From: Bradyrhizobium japonicum USDA 6
GTDB lineage: Bacteria > Pseudomonadota > Alphaproteobacteria > Rhizobiales > Xanthobacteraceae
Reading direction: 5' to 3'
Length of the DNA: 64,000 nt
Assembly: GCF_000284375.1 (NCBI RefSeq)
Contig: NC_017249.1
Coordinates: forward strand, 2,582,001-2,646,000
Shown here: positions 49,901-57,958 of the stretch, one piece after another
How the letters are laid out: the number at the start of each line of letters is the position of its first letter
Numbering within the stretch: position 1 is the first letter of the stretch
Program-made: the position numbers and the translations under genes
Notes under the pieces: model-generated
The model's database searches: none
Told to the model about the DNA's origin: nothing
What the model saw: the letters and a program-made list of their open reading frames with translations, nothing else

Positions 49901-51385
49901 TCACGCCGAGACAAGTGCCTCCACCGCCCGCCGCGCACCGTCCTTATAAAGACGGCCGAGCGCCGTGGTCACGGCCTCGCGCAGGCGTGGTTCGGTGCCC
50001 AGCGGTCCGAACACTTTCTCGACCCCGAGCAGTGCGGGCGCGAGCCGCTCGGCGACGGGACCCGTTTCGCGCGCGAGCGCGGCGAACTCGGCGGCGAGCG
50101 GATCGCGAACGTCGATGGCGCGGCCCTGCTCGTCGCGTGCGGTGACGTAACGCATCCAGCCGGCCACCGCGAGCGCATGCGTCGCGATCGGCAGGTCTTT
50201 GCGCAGGCGATCCTGCATCGCGCCGAGCAGGCGCTGCGGAAGCTTTTGCGAGCCGTCCATCGCGATCTGCCAGGTGCGGTGATGCAGCGCCGGATTGGCG
50301 AAGCGCTTGAGCAGCGAGGCGCGATAGGCGGCGAGATCGGTGCCAACAGGCATCGTCAGCGTCACCGCGGCCTCTTCCATCACCCGCGCGGCGAGACGGG
50401 CGAAATGCGGATCCAGCATGGTGTCGGCGATGGTCTCGTAGCCCGCGAGATAACCGAGATAGGCCAGCGCCGAATGGCTGGCGTTGAGCAGCCGCAGCTT
50501 CATCAGCTCGAACGGCTTGACGTCGGTGACGAGCTCGACGCCGGCGGCGGCGAAATCGGGCCGCCCCGCCGTGAAGCGGTCCTCGACCACCCATTGCGTG
50601 AACGGCTCGGTCATCACAGGCCAGGCGTCGCGCATGCCGAGCGCGTTCGAGACCGCATCCCGGTCGGCGTCCGTCGTCTCCGGCACGATGCGGTCGACCA
50701 TCGTCGACGGGAAGGTGGCCGCATCGGCGATCCACTTGCCGAGGTCCTTCGACCGGAGCGCGGCGAACTGCGTCACGATCCGCTGCACGGTGTGGCCATT
50801 GGCGGCGAGGTTGTCGCAGCAGAGCACGGTGAAGGGCGCTAGCCCCTGTGCGCGTCGGCGCGCGAGTGCAGCGACGATGAAGCCGGGCGCCGAGCGCGGC
50901 GCGTCAAGATTGTTGAGATCGTGCACGACATCCGGATGCCGCTCGTCGAGATCGCCGGTCTGCGGCGTGTGGCAATAGCCCTTTTCGGTGACTGTCAGCG
51001 AGACAATGCGAATGGCGGGATCGGCCATCCGATCGACCAGTGCTGCCGGCTTCTCGCGCGCGACGACGCTGTCGAGCAGCGCGCCGATGACGCGGTGCTC
51101 GGTGCCTTCGGCGGCACGTACGGCGACAGTGTAGAGATGATCCTGCGGGGCGAGGGCGTCGCGCGTGTCCGGGCTGCGCAGGCTCGCGCCGACGATGCCC
51201 CAGGACGAGCTGCCTGCGGCAAGGCAGTCGTCGATGACGACGGCTTGGTGCGCGCGATGAAAGGCGCCCAGGCCCAAATGCACGATGCCGGGCGTAACGC
51301 GCGAGCGGTCATAGGCCGGGCGGCGGATGGCGGGCGGCAGCCGGTCGAGATTGGCGCGGCCAAGACGCGTTGAGTTATGGCGCAT
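49901..51385 (-). CDS. uxuB: Mannitol dehydrogenase family oxidoreductase, UxuB-like (fructuronate reductase)
   Basis: 494 residues from the ATG at 51383-51385, with GGGAGAG upstream. N-terminal Rossmann part: IVHLGLGAFHRAHQAVVIDD. The long-chain mannitol dehydrogenase catalytic Lys lies in PFELMKLRLLNASHSALAYLGYLAG. Family members reduce D-fructuronate to D-mannonate or interconvert mannitol and fructose. The mannonate dehydratase gene at 56652 and the uronate-type regulator next door favour fructuronate reductase. Divergent from that regulator across a palindromic operator. Confidence 0.85.
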   Translation of the reverse strand: MRHNSTRLGRANLDRLPPAIRRPAYDRSRVTPGIVHLGLGAFHRAHQAVVIDDCLAAGSSSWGIVGASLRSPDTRDALAPQDHLYTVAVRAAEGTEHRVIGALLDSVVAREKPAALVDRMADPAIRIVSLTVTEKGYCHTPQTGDLDERHPDVVHDLNNLDAPRSAPGFIVAALARRRAQGLAPFTVLCCDNLAANGHTVQRIVTQFAALRSKDLGKWIADAATFPSTMVDRIVPETTDADRDAVSNALGMRDAWPVMTEPFTQWVVEDRFTAGRPDFAAAGVELVTDVKPFELMKLRLLNASHSALAYLGYLAGYETIADTMLDPHFARLAARVMEEAAVTLTMPVGTDLAAYRASLLKRFANPALHHRTWQIAMDGSQKLPQRLLGAMQDRLRKDLPIATHALAVAGWMRYVTARDEQGRAIDVRDPLAAEFAALARETGPVAERLAPALLGVEKVFGPLGTEPRLREAVTTALGRLYKDGARRAVEALVSA

Positions 51386-51450
51386 GGTCGTCTCTCCCTG
51401 TGTTTGGCCGCTGCTTGACATGGCACCCGTCCTCGGTCAATGCTTCGGTC

Positions 51451-51467
51451 AATTGGTAAGACCAATT
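51451..51467. promoter_or_regulatory. Palindromic operator for the FadR-type regulator
   Basis: AATTGGT-AAG-ACCAATT, a perfect 7-bp inverted repeat with 3-nt spacer, in the 146-bp gap between uxuB-like and regulator starts. The half-site TTGGT/ACCAA is the form recognised by FadR-subfamily GntR regulators, and E. coli UxuR/ExuR sites are of the kind ATTGGTATACCAAT. A further TTGG half-site follows at about 51475. Likely bound by the protein at 51532. Confidence 0.7.
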
Positions 51468-51531
51468 TTCCAAAATTGGCGGGCCGCCGGGACGCGATGC
51501 TTCCCGGCGAGACCCTTTCGGGGAGGCCAGT

Positions 51532-52341
51532 GTGCCGCTGGAAGCTGTGGAGGCGAGACGGCTTTACCGCCAGGTCGCCGATCAATTGCGAAGCCTGATC
51601 GACAGCGGCGAGTACGCGGTTGGCAGCCGCTTGCCGACCGAGCGCGAGCTCGCCGAGCAGCTCAGGATCTCGCGGCCGACGGTGCGCGAAGCCCTGATCG
51701 CGCTCGAGGTCGAGGGCCGCGTCCGCATCCGCGTCGGCTCAGGCATCTATGTGATCGACCCCGCGGACGCCGCGCCCACACCGCCAGCTGCCGGCATCGA
51801 AGGTCCGTTCGAGCTTCTCCGCGCCCGTGAATTCCTGGAAAGCGCGATCGCCGAGCAGGCGGCGCGCGTGGCGACCAAGGACGATATCGCCCGCATCGAT
51901 GCGTCGCTTGTCGCGATGGAGAATGTCGAGCATCCCGGCGAGGCCTCGATGGTGCACGACCGTGCCTTCCACGTCGCGATCGCCGGCAGTCTCGGCAATG
52001 CCGTGCTGGTGCGCGTGGTCGGCGAGTTGTTCGACCAGCGCCTCAATCCCTATTTCGCGCAGCTTGCGCATTACTTCGAGAGCCCGGGCACGTGGCGCAC
52101 TGCGCTCGACGAGCATTACGCCGTGCGTGACGCGATCGCGTCGCATGATCCGGACGCCGCGCGCGAGGCCATGCGCAAGCACTTGGCGCGCTCGCAGGAG
52201 CGCTTTGCGCAGAACTTTGGTGCCGAGGCCGCCGCGGGATCGCCCGCGGAGCGAGGCGGGGTCGCGCGCACGCCGGCGAAACCGGCAAAACCAAAACGCG
52301 CGAAGACCCAGGCCAAAAGCGGCAGCATGCGGCGACGATGA
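51532..52341 (+). CDS. GntR-family (FadR subfamily) regulator, UxuR/ExuR-like
   Basis: 269 residues from a GTG (MPLEAVEARRLYRQVADQLRSLID). Winged helix at 12-75: VGSRLPTERELAEQLRISRPTVREALIALEVEGRVRIRVGSGIYV. All-helical FCD ligand domain (about 90-235) with metal-binding pattern residues in MVHDRAFHVAIAGSLGN and DEHYAVRDAIASHD. A Lys/Ala-rich tail (AKPAKPKRAKTQAKSG) follows. By context it responds to a sugar acid and represses uxuB-like and the TRAP operon. Inference. Confidence 0.87.
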   Translation: MPLEAVEARRLYRQVADQLRSLIDSGEYAVGSRLPTERELAEQLRISRPTVREALIALEVEGRVRIRVGSGIYVIDPADAAPTPPAAGIEGPFELLRAREFLESAIAEQAARVATKDDIARIDASLVAMENVEHPGEASMVHDRAFHVAIAGSLGNAVLVRVVGELFDQRLNPYFAQLAHYFESPGTWRTALDEHYAVRDAIASHDPDAAREAMRKHLARSQERFAQNFGAEAAAGSPAERGGVARTPAKPAKPKRAKTQAKSGSMRRR

Positions 52342-52412
52342 GATTGGGCGGCTCGTCCCGGTCTTGGGGCGGGCGAACAAGAAGCAGATTTTAGTCAGTG
52401 GAGGATAAGTCA

Positions 52413-53390
52413 GTGTTGAAGAAGATGACGATGGTGCTGGCGACTTCGGTCGCGGCGATGTTCGCGGCGACCAATCCCGGCATGGCGCAGACCAAGCTGA
52501 AATGGGCCCATGTCTACGAGACCTCGGAGCCGTTCCACACCGCCTCGGTCTGGGCCGCGCAGGAGATCGGCAAGCGCACAAACGGGCGCTATACGGTCGA
52601 TGTCTATCCGGCGTCGCAGCTCGGCAAGGAAGCCGACATCAACCAGGGCCTCTCGCTCGGCTCGGTCGACATCATCATCTCCGGCTCGAGCTTCGCGGCC
52701 AAGAGCTTCGCGCCGATCGGCGTGACCTACTATCCCTACACCTTCCGCGACGCCGACCATCTCCTCGCCTACACCAAGAGCGACATCTTCAAGGAGCTCG
52801 CCAAGGGCTATGAGGACAAGAGCGGTCACCACATCGTCGCGGTGACCTATTACGGCGTGCGCCAGACCTCGTCGAACAAGCCGATCAAGTCCTGCGCCGA
52901 CCTCAAGGGCCTGAAGATGCGGGTGCCCGACGTTCCGGCCTACCTCGCCATGCCGCGCGCCTGCGGCGCCAATACGGCGCCGATCGCGTTCGCCGAAGTC
53001 TATCTCGCGCTTCAGAACGGCACCGTCGAGGCGCAGGAAAACCCGCTGACCACGATCGAGGCCAAGAAGTTCTACGAAGTGCAGAAGCACATCGTGCTGA
53101 CCGGCCACATCGTCGACCACCTGAACACCGTGGTGGCGGGCGCGCTCTGGAAGAAGCTCAGCGACGAGGACAAGAAGATCTTCACCGACGTCGCCCAGGA
53201 GGCGGCTGCGAAAGCGACCGCGGAGATCAAGCAGAACGAGGCGAAGCTGGTTTCCTTCTTCAAGGAGAAGGGTCTGACCGTGACCGAGGTCGACAAGAAC
53301 GAGTTCCGCGACATCGTGCTGAAGAACGTTCCGTTCGAGACCTTTGGCTATCGCAAGGCCGACTGGGAACGCATCCAGGCGGTGAAATAA
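52413..53390 (+). CDS. dctP: TRAP transporter solute-binding protein DctP
   Basis: 325 residues from the GTG at 52413 (MLKKMTMVLATSVAAMFA), with GGAGGA 7 bases upstream; the GTG at 52398 would put that ribosome site inside the gene. Signal peptide ends near GMAQ. DctP hallmarks: FHTASVWAAQEIGKRTNGRYTVDVYPASQLGKEADINQGLSLGSVDI, the carboxylate-binding Arg in LKGLKMRVPDVPAYL, and NGTVEAQENPLTTIEAKKFYEVQKHIVLTGH. Binds an organic or sugar acid in the periplasm. Followed by a cloverleaf-like repeat before dctQ. Confidence 0.93.
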   Translation: MLKKMTMVLATSVAAMFAATNPGMAQTKLKWAHVYETSEPFHTASVWAAQEIGKRTNGRYTVDVYPASQLGKEADINQGLSLGSVDIIISGSSFAAKSFAPIGVTYYPYTFRDADHLLAYTKSDIFKELAKGYEDKSGHHIVAVTYYGVRQTSSNKPIKSCADLKGLKMRVPDVPAYLAMPRACGANTAPIAFAEVYLALQNGTVEAQENPLTTIEAKKFYEVQKHIVLTGHIVDHLNTVVAGALWKKLSDEDKKIFTDVAQEAAAKATAEIKQNEAKLVSFFKEKGLTVTEVDKNEFRDIVLKNVPFETFGYRKADWERIQAVK

Positions 53391-53402
53391 CCAGTGTCGT
53401 CG

Positions 53403-53472
53403 TTCCGGGGCTCGCGAAGCGAGAACCCGGAACCTCGAGATTCCGGGTTCGGCTCTTCGAGCCGCCCCGGAA
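53403..53472 (+). repeat. Cloverleaf-like intergenic repeat between dctP and dctQ
   Basis: Outer stem TTCCGGGGC (53403-53411) with GCCCCGGAA (53464-53472) encloses three hairpins: CTCGC-GAA-GCGAG (53411-53423), GAACCCGGAA (53423-53432) with TTCCGGGTTC (53441-53450), and GGCTC-TTC-GAGCC (53451-53463). In RNA this folds as a compact four-way junction. Similar GC-rich elements are dispersed in Bradyrhizobium genomes. Its place between dctP and dctQ suggests it protects dctP mRNA or lowers expression of the membrane subunits. Confidence 0.75.
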
Positions 53473-53503
53473 TGACGTTCAAGTCGTTTGAGGAGTACCG
53501 CCC

Positions 53504-54082
53504 ATGTCCACCGTCGAAGTGCACCGGCAGATCACCGGGGACGAAATCGCCCACACCTTCGAGGAAGAGGCGGTGCCGAAGGTCGATCTCGGCGTCTACG
53601 CTTTCGAGGACTGGGTGGCGCTGGTGATCTTCTGGGTGATGGCGCTTGCCGTCTTCCTCCAGTTCTTTACCCGCTACGTCCTCAACGACAGCTATGCCTG
53701 GACCGAGGAGATCGCGACCTACTGCCTGATCGGCGTGGTCTTCATCGGCTCCTCGATGTGCGTACGGCTTTCACGGCACATCCAGGTCGACCTGATCTAC
53801 CGCTATCTGCCGCACATCGTGGCGCGGGCTCTGTCCACGGCGATCGACCTGATCCGGATCGCCTTCTTCGGCTACGCCATCAAGCTGGTCTGGGTCTACA
53901 TCCAGATCATCGGCGATGAATCGATGACCACGATCAATCTGCCCAAGGACTACGTCTACTACTCCGTGCTGGCGGGCTTCGTGCTGATGTTCCTGCGCTC
54001 GGTGCAGGTGGCCATCCAACATTTGCGACAGGGCTATTCGATCCTCGAACGTCCCGGCGCCTACGACGGTTTTGAGGGGTAA
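53504..54082 (+). CDS. dctQ: TRAP transporter small membrane subunit DctQ
   Basis: 192 residues. A hydrophilic N-terminus of about 40 residues is followed by four membrane segments, with the DctQ pattern FFTRYVLNDSYAWTEEIATYCLIGVVFIGSSMCVRLSRHIQVDLI. It ends 4 bp before the dctM start. Works with DctM as the transport channel fed by DctP. Confidence 0.92.
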   Translation: MSTVEVHRQITGDEIAHTFEEEAVPKVDLGVYAFEDWVALVIFWVMALAVFLQFFTRYVLNDSYAWTEEIATYCLIGVVFIGSSMCVRLSRHIQVDLIYRYLPHIVARALSTAIDLIRIAFFGYAIKLVWVYIQIIGDESMTTINLPKDYVYYSVLAGFVLMFLRSVQVAIQHLRQGYSILERPGAYDGFEG

Positions 54083-54086
54083 AGTT

Positions 54087-55493
54087 ATGTTGCTGTTGCT
54101 TGGAGGCTTCCTCATCCTGATGCTGCTCGGCGTTCCCGTGGCGATTGCCATGGCCGCGTCGTCGCTGCTCTACATCCTGGTCAGCGGCGTGACGCCTGAC
54201 GTCACGCTGGCACAGCGCATGATCGCCGGCGTCGAGAGCTTTCCGCTGCTCGCGGTGCCGTTCTTCATCCTGGCCGGCAATCTCATGAACATCGCCGGCG
54301 TCACCGGCCGCATCTACAAATTCGCGGTCGCGCTGGTCGGCTGGATGCGCGGCGGCCTCGGCCACGTCAACATCATCGGCTCGGTGATCTTCTCCGGCAT
54401 GTCCGGCACCGCGATCGCGGATGCCGCCGGGCTCGGCACCATCGAGATCAAGGCGATGAAGGACCACGGCTATTCCACCGAGTTCTCCGTCGGCGTCACC
54501 GCGGCCTCGGCCACGCTCGGGCCGATCATCCCGCCGTCGCTGCCTTTCGTGATCTACGGCATGATGGCGAACGTCTCGATCGGCGCGCTGTTCCTGGGCG
54601 GCGTCATTCCCGGCATCGTCATGACGCTGCTGATGATGGCCACCGTCACCTACTTCGCGCACAAGAACAAATGGGGCAGCGACACGCCGTTCTCCTGGCC
54701 GCAGCTCGGCTCGGCCGGCCTCGAGATCGCCATCGTGCTGGCTTTCCCGCTCGCGATCTGGCTGATGGTGCTGGCTGGCATGTCCACCAACATGGCCGTT
54801 GTCATCGGCCTCGGCACGCTGCTCGCGATCGACTGGTACTTCGACTTCTCGGCGGTGATGGCGCTGATGGCGCCGGTCATCCTGATCGGCGGCATGACGC
54901 TCGGCTGGTTCACGCCGACGGAGGCCGCGGTCGCAGCCGTGATCTGGTCGCTGTTTCTCGGCCTCGTCCGCTACCGCACCATGACCTTGAAGACGGTGGC
55001 GAAGGCGACCTTCGACACCATCGAGACCACGGCCTCGGTGCTGTTCATCGTCACCGCAGCCTCGATCTTCGCCTGGCTGCTGACGGTGTCGCAGGCAGCC
55101 CAAGTGCTCTCGGACTGGATGCTCAGCATCACCCACAACAAATGGGTGTTTTTGGCGCTCGCCAACGTCCTGATCCTGTTCGTCGGCTGCTTCATCGACA
55201 CCACGGCGGCGATCACCATCCTGGTGCCGATCCTGCTGCCGATCGTGCTCAAGCTCGGCATCGATCCGATCCATTTCGGCCTGATCATGACGCTGAACCT
55301 GATGATCGGCCTGTTGCATCCGCCGCTCGGCATGGTGCTGTTCGTGCTCGCCCGCGTGGCCAAGCTCTCGGTCGAGCGCACGACGGTCGCGATCCTGCCC
55401 TGGCTGGTGCCGCTGATGGCCGCGCTGATCGCGATCACCTACATTCCCGAACTGACCCTCTGGCTGCCTAAATACATGGGACTCTCCAAATGA
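54087..55493 (+). CDS. dctM: TRAP transporter large membrane subunit DctM
   Basis: 468 residues from the ATG at 54087 (MLLLLLGGFLILMLLGVPVAIAMAASSLLY), with GAGGGG about 12 bases upstream. About twelve membrane segments. Typical: FPLLAVPFFILAGNLMNIAGVTGRIY, VIFSGMSGTAIADAAGLGTIEIKAM and MTLNLMIGLLHPPLGMVLFV. Ion-coupled transport component of the TRAP system. Stop overlaps the start of the idonate-dehydrogenase-like gene, indicating a single operon. Confidence 0.94.
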   Translation: MLLLLGGFLILMLLGVPVAIAMAASSLLYILVSGVTPDVTLAQRMIAGVESFPLLAVPFFILAGNLMNIAGVTGRIYKFAVALVGWMRGGLGHVNIIGSVIFSGMSGTAIADAAGLGTIEIKAMKDHGYSTEFSVGVTAASATLGPIIPPSLPFVIYGMMANVSIGALFLGGVIPGIVMTLLMMATVTYFAHKNKWGSDTPFSWPQLGSAGLEIAIVLAFPLAIWLMVLAGMSTNMAVVIGLGTLLAIDWYFDFSAVMALMAPVILIGGMTLGWFTPTEAAVAAVIWSLFLGLVRYRTMTLKTVAKATFDTIETTASVLFIVTAASIFAWLLTVSQAAQVLSDWMLSITHNKWVFLALANVLILFVGCFIDTTAAITILVPILLPIVLKLGIDPIHFGLIMTLNLMIGLLHPPLGMVLFVLARVAKLSVERTTVAILPWLVPLMAALIAITYIPELTLWLPKYMGLSK

Positions 55494-56539
55494 CCTCCAC
55501 CGCTCTCGCCGCAACCCTGTTCGGCCCCGAAGATCTGCGCATGATCGAGCATCCGCTCGACAGGTTGGCTTCCGGCATGGTGCGCATCCGTTTCGGCGCC
55601 GGCGGCATCTGCGGCTCCGACATGCACTATTTCCGTCATGCCCGGACCGGCGATTTCGTCGTGAAGTCGCCGCTCGTGCTCGGCCACGAGATCTCGGGCG
55701 AAGTCGTGGAGATCGCGGGTTCCGCAGCTAACCTCAGGGTAGGCGACCGTGTCGCCGTCAATCCGTCGCGCTGGTGCGGCCATTGCGTCGCCTGCCGCGA
55801 GGGCCGGCCGAACCTCTGCGAGAACATCTACTTCATGGGCTCGGCCTCGAAGACGCCGCACATGCAGGGCGGTTTCGCCAACTATTTCGACGCGGTCCCC
55901 GCGCAGTGCGTGAAGATCCCCGACCACGTCTCCTATCAGGCCGCGGCGCTGGCCGAGCCGCTCGCGGTCTGCCTGCATGCGGTGGCGCGCGCCGGCAACA
56001 TCGAGGGCAAGCGCGGCATCATCTTCGGTGCCGGCCCGATCGGGCTTTTGACCATGCTCGCCGCACACCGCGCCGGCATGGCCGACATCACGGTGGCGGA
56101 CATCGCGCTGGCGCCGCTCGCTTTCGCGACCCGGCTCGGCGCTTCGCATGTCGAGAACGTCTCGGCCGGCGAGGAAGGACTGAAGGCACAGGCCGCATCG
56201 CGTCCCTATGACGTCGCGTTCGAGGTCTCGGGCACCGCCGCGGGCCTTGCCAGCGCGATCGGCATCGTCAGGCGCGGCGGCATTGTGGTGCAGATCGGCA
56301 ATCTGCCGGGCGGCCAGATTCCGACGCCGTCGAATGCGGTGATGGCCAAGGAGATCGACCTGCGCGGCTCGTTCCGCTTCGGCTTCGAGTTCATGACCGC
56401 GGTGGAGCTGATCGGCGCCGGCAGCGTCGACGTGCTGTCGCTGGTCACCGCCGAGCGGCCGCTGTCGACCGCGCCGGACGCACTGCGGCTGGCGCTCGAC
56501 CGCTCGCAGAGCGTCAAGGTCGTGCTGACCGCGAACTGA
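55490..56539 (+). CDS. idnD: Zinc-dependent dehydrogenase, L-idonate 5-dehydrogenase-like
   Basis: 349 residues, start overlapping dctM. Medium-chain dehydrogenase: catalytic zinc ligands Cys41 (GGICGSDMHY) and His66-Glu67 (LGHEISGEV), structural zinc cysteines 96, 99, 102 and 110 (CGHCVACREGRPNLC), and NAD(P) loop IFGAGPIGLL. The sequence HYFRHARTGDFVVKSPLVLGHE is typical of L-idonate 5-dehydrogenase, which yields 5-keto-D-gluconate; a related hexonate dehydrogenase is possible. The substrate is probably delivered by DctPQM. Confidence 0.82.
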   Translation: MTSTALAATLFGPEDLRMIEHPLDRLASGMVRIRFGAGGICGSDMHYFRHARTGDFVVKSPLVLGHEISGEVVEIAGSAANLRVGDRVAVNPSRWCGHCVACREGRPNLCENIYFMGSASKTPHMQGGFANYFDAVPAQCVKIPDHVSYQAAALAEPLAVCLHAVARAGNIEGKRGIIFGAGPIGLLTMLAAHRAGMADITVADIALAPLAFATRLGASHVENVSAGEEGLKAQAASRPYDVAFEVSGTAAGLASAIGIVRRGGIVVQIGNLPGGQIPTPSNAVMAKEIDLRGSFRFGFEFMTAVELIGAGSVDVLSLVTAERPLSTAPDALRLALDRSQSVKVVLTAN

Positions 56540-56543
56540 TCTT

Positions 56544-56588
56544 AGAGCCCGTTCCGATGGGATCGGAACGGGCTCTGGAGTCTTGTTT
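56544..56588 (+). terminator. Perfect 15-bp hairpin with T-rich tail after the idonate dehydrogenase gene
   Basis: AGAGCCCGTTCCGAT (56544-56558) pairs with ATCGGAACGGGCTCT (56562-56576), 3-nt loop, followed by GGAGTCTTGTTTT. Lies 5 bp after the stop, so it can end the dctPQM-idnD transcript, but uxuA follows on the same strand and may be reached by read-through. The sequence type also occurs as a dispersed repeat in Bradyrhizobium. Confidence 0.7.
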
Positions 56589-56637
56589 TGACGCGTTTTC
56601 CTTACGCGAACCGGTATCCGCTTCGCGCGAAAACGCT
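56589..56637 (+). repeat. Dispersed intergenic repeat ahead of uxuA
   Basis: GCGTTTTC (56593-56600) pairs with GAAAACGC (56629-56636), with inner GCGAA/TTCGC. The 'gacgcgttttc...cgcgaaccggtatccgcttcgcgcgaaaacgc' phrase type is a repeat I recall from many Rhizobiales intergenic regions. It directly abuts the uxuA ribosome binding site (AGGAG at 56640). Confidence 0.65.
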
Positions 56638-56651
56638 TTAGGAGAATTTCG

Positions 56652-57842
56652 ATGATGCTCGAAGGCTGGCGCTGGTACGGTCCGGATGATCCGGTGTCTT
56701 TGGATGACGTCAGGCAGGCCGGGGCGACGGATATCGTCTCGGCGCTGCATCAGGTGCCGATCGGCGAAGCCTGGACGCGCAAGGCGGTCGAGGAGCGCAA
56801 GAACTTCATCGAGCATGGCCAGCCCGGCCGCTCGCAACTGACCTGGTCGGTGGTGGAGTCGATTCCGATCCCCGACGACGTCAAGCGACTCGGAGCCAAG
56901 GCGACGGCCTCGATCGAGGCGTGGATCGCGAGTCTCGAAGCGGTGGCCGCGGCCGGCATCAAGATCATCTGCTACAATTTCATGCCCGTGGTGGACTGGT
57001 GCCGCACGGACTTGGAATGGGAGCTGCCGAACGGTGCCCGCGCCATGCGCTTCGACCAGGACCGCTTTGCCGCGTTCGAGCTGCATATCCTGAAGCGTCC
57101 CGCCGCCGTTCAGGAGTATTCGCCCGAGCAGCAGGCGCGCGCGAAAAAGCTGTTCGACCAGATGAGCCAGGCCGATATCGACTACCTCGTCATGGTCATC
57201 GCCAGCGCGCTGCCGGGCTCGACCACCGAGCCGATGACGATCCCGCAATTCCGTGACCGGCTGGAGACCTATCGCGACATCACGCCAAAGATCCTGCGGC
57301 AGCATCTCGCCGAGTTCCTGGGCCGTGTCACGCCGGTCGCCGAGCAACTCGGCGTCTCCCTGACGCTGCATCCCGATGATCCGCCGCGCCCGCTGTTCGG
57401 CCTGCCGCGCATTGCCTCGACCGCCGACGACTATCAGGCACTGTTCGATGCCGTGCCATCCAAGGCCAACGGCATCTGCCTGTGCACCGGCTCGCTCGGC
57501 GTCCGCGCCGGGAACGATCTGCCTGCGATGGCCGAGCGCTTCGGACCGCGCATCGCCTTCGCCCATCTGCGCGCGACCAAGCGCGAGGCTGACGGCCTGT
57601 CCTTCTACGAGTCCGACCATCTCGACGGTGACGTCGACATGGTCGCGGTGCTGAAGGCGCTGTTGAAGGAGAACGCACGGCGCTCGCCCGACAAGAGAAT
57701 CGTGTTCCGTCCCGACCACGGCCATCGTATGCTCGACGATCTCGCCGCCACCAAGCGCACCAATCCCGGCTACACCGCGATCGGCCGCCTGCGCGGCCTC
57801 GCCGAGCTCCGTGGCGCGATCAGGGCGATCGAGCATCGATAG
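56652..57842 (+). CDS. uxuA: D-mannonate dehydratase UxuA
   Basis: 396 residues, AGGAG upstream. Typical UxuA sequence: EGWRWYGPDDPVSLDDVRQAGATDIVSALHQVPIGEAW, CYNFMPVVDWCRTDLEWELPNGARAMRFD, LTLHPDDPPRPLFGLPRI, NGICLCTGSLGVRAGND and VFRPDHGHRMLDDL, containing the metal-binding His/Cys/Asp residues. Dehydrates D-mannonate to 2-keto-3-deoxygluconate, one step after UxuB. Links the cluster to hexuronate or mannonate use. 103-bp gap to a hairpin-rich spacer upstream; 116 bp before the next gene. Confidence 0.95.
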   Translation: MMLEGWRWYGPDDPVSLDDVRQAGATDIVSALHQVPIGEAWTRKAVEERKNFIEHGQPGRSQLTWSVVESIPIPDDVKRLGAKATASIEAWIASLEAVAAAGIKIICYNFMPVVDWCRTDLEWELPNGARAMRFDQDRFAAFELHILKRPAAVQEYSPEQQARAKKLFDQMSQADIDYLVMVIASALPGSTTEPMTIPQFRDRLETYRDITPKILRQHLAEFLGRVTPVAEQLGVSLTLHPDDPPRPLFGLPRIASTADDYQALFDAVPSKANGICLCTGSLGVRAGNDLPAMAERFGPRIAFAHLRATKREADGLSFYESDHLDGDVDMVAVLKALLKENARRSPDKRIVFRPDHGHRMLDDLAATKRTNPGYTAIGRLRGLAELRGAIRAIEHR

Positions 57843-57958
57843 CAGACCGGCGGCGCCACCAGGCGAGAGAATCGCCGCGATGGCGGCCGCTGACAGCATC
57901 GGCGGGCGCGATGGCAAGATGATCGACGCGCAGAGCGTGCCGTGAGCGGAGTTGAGAA

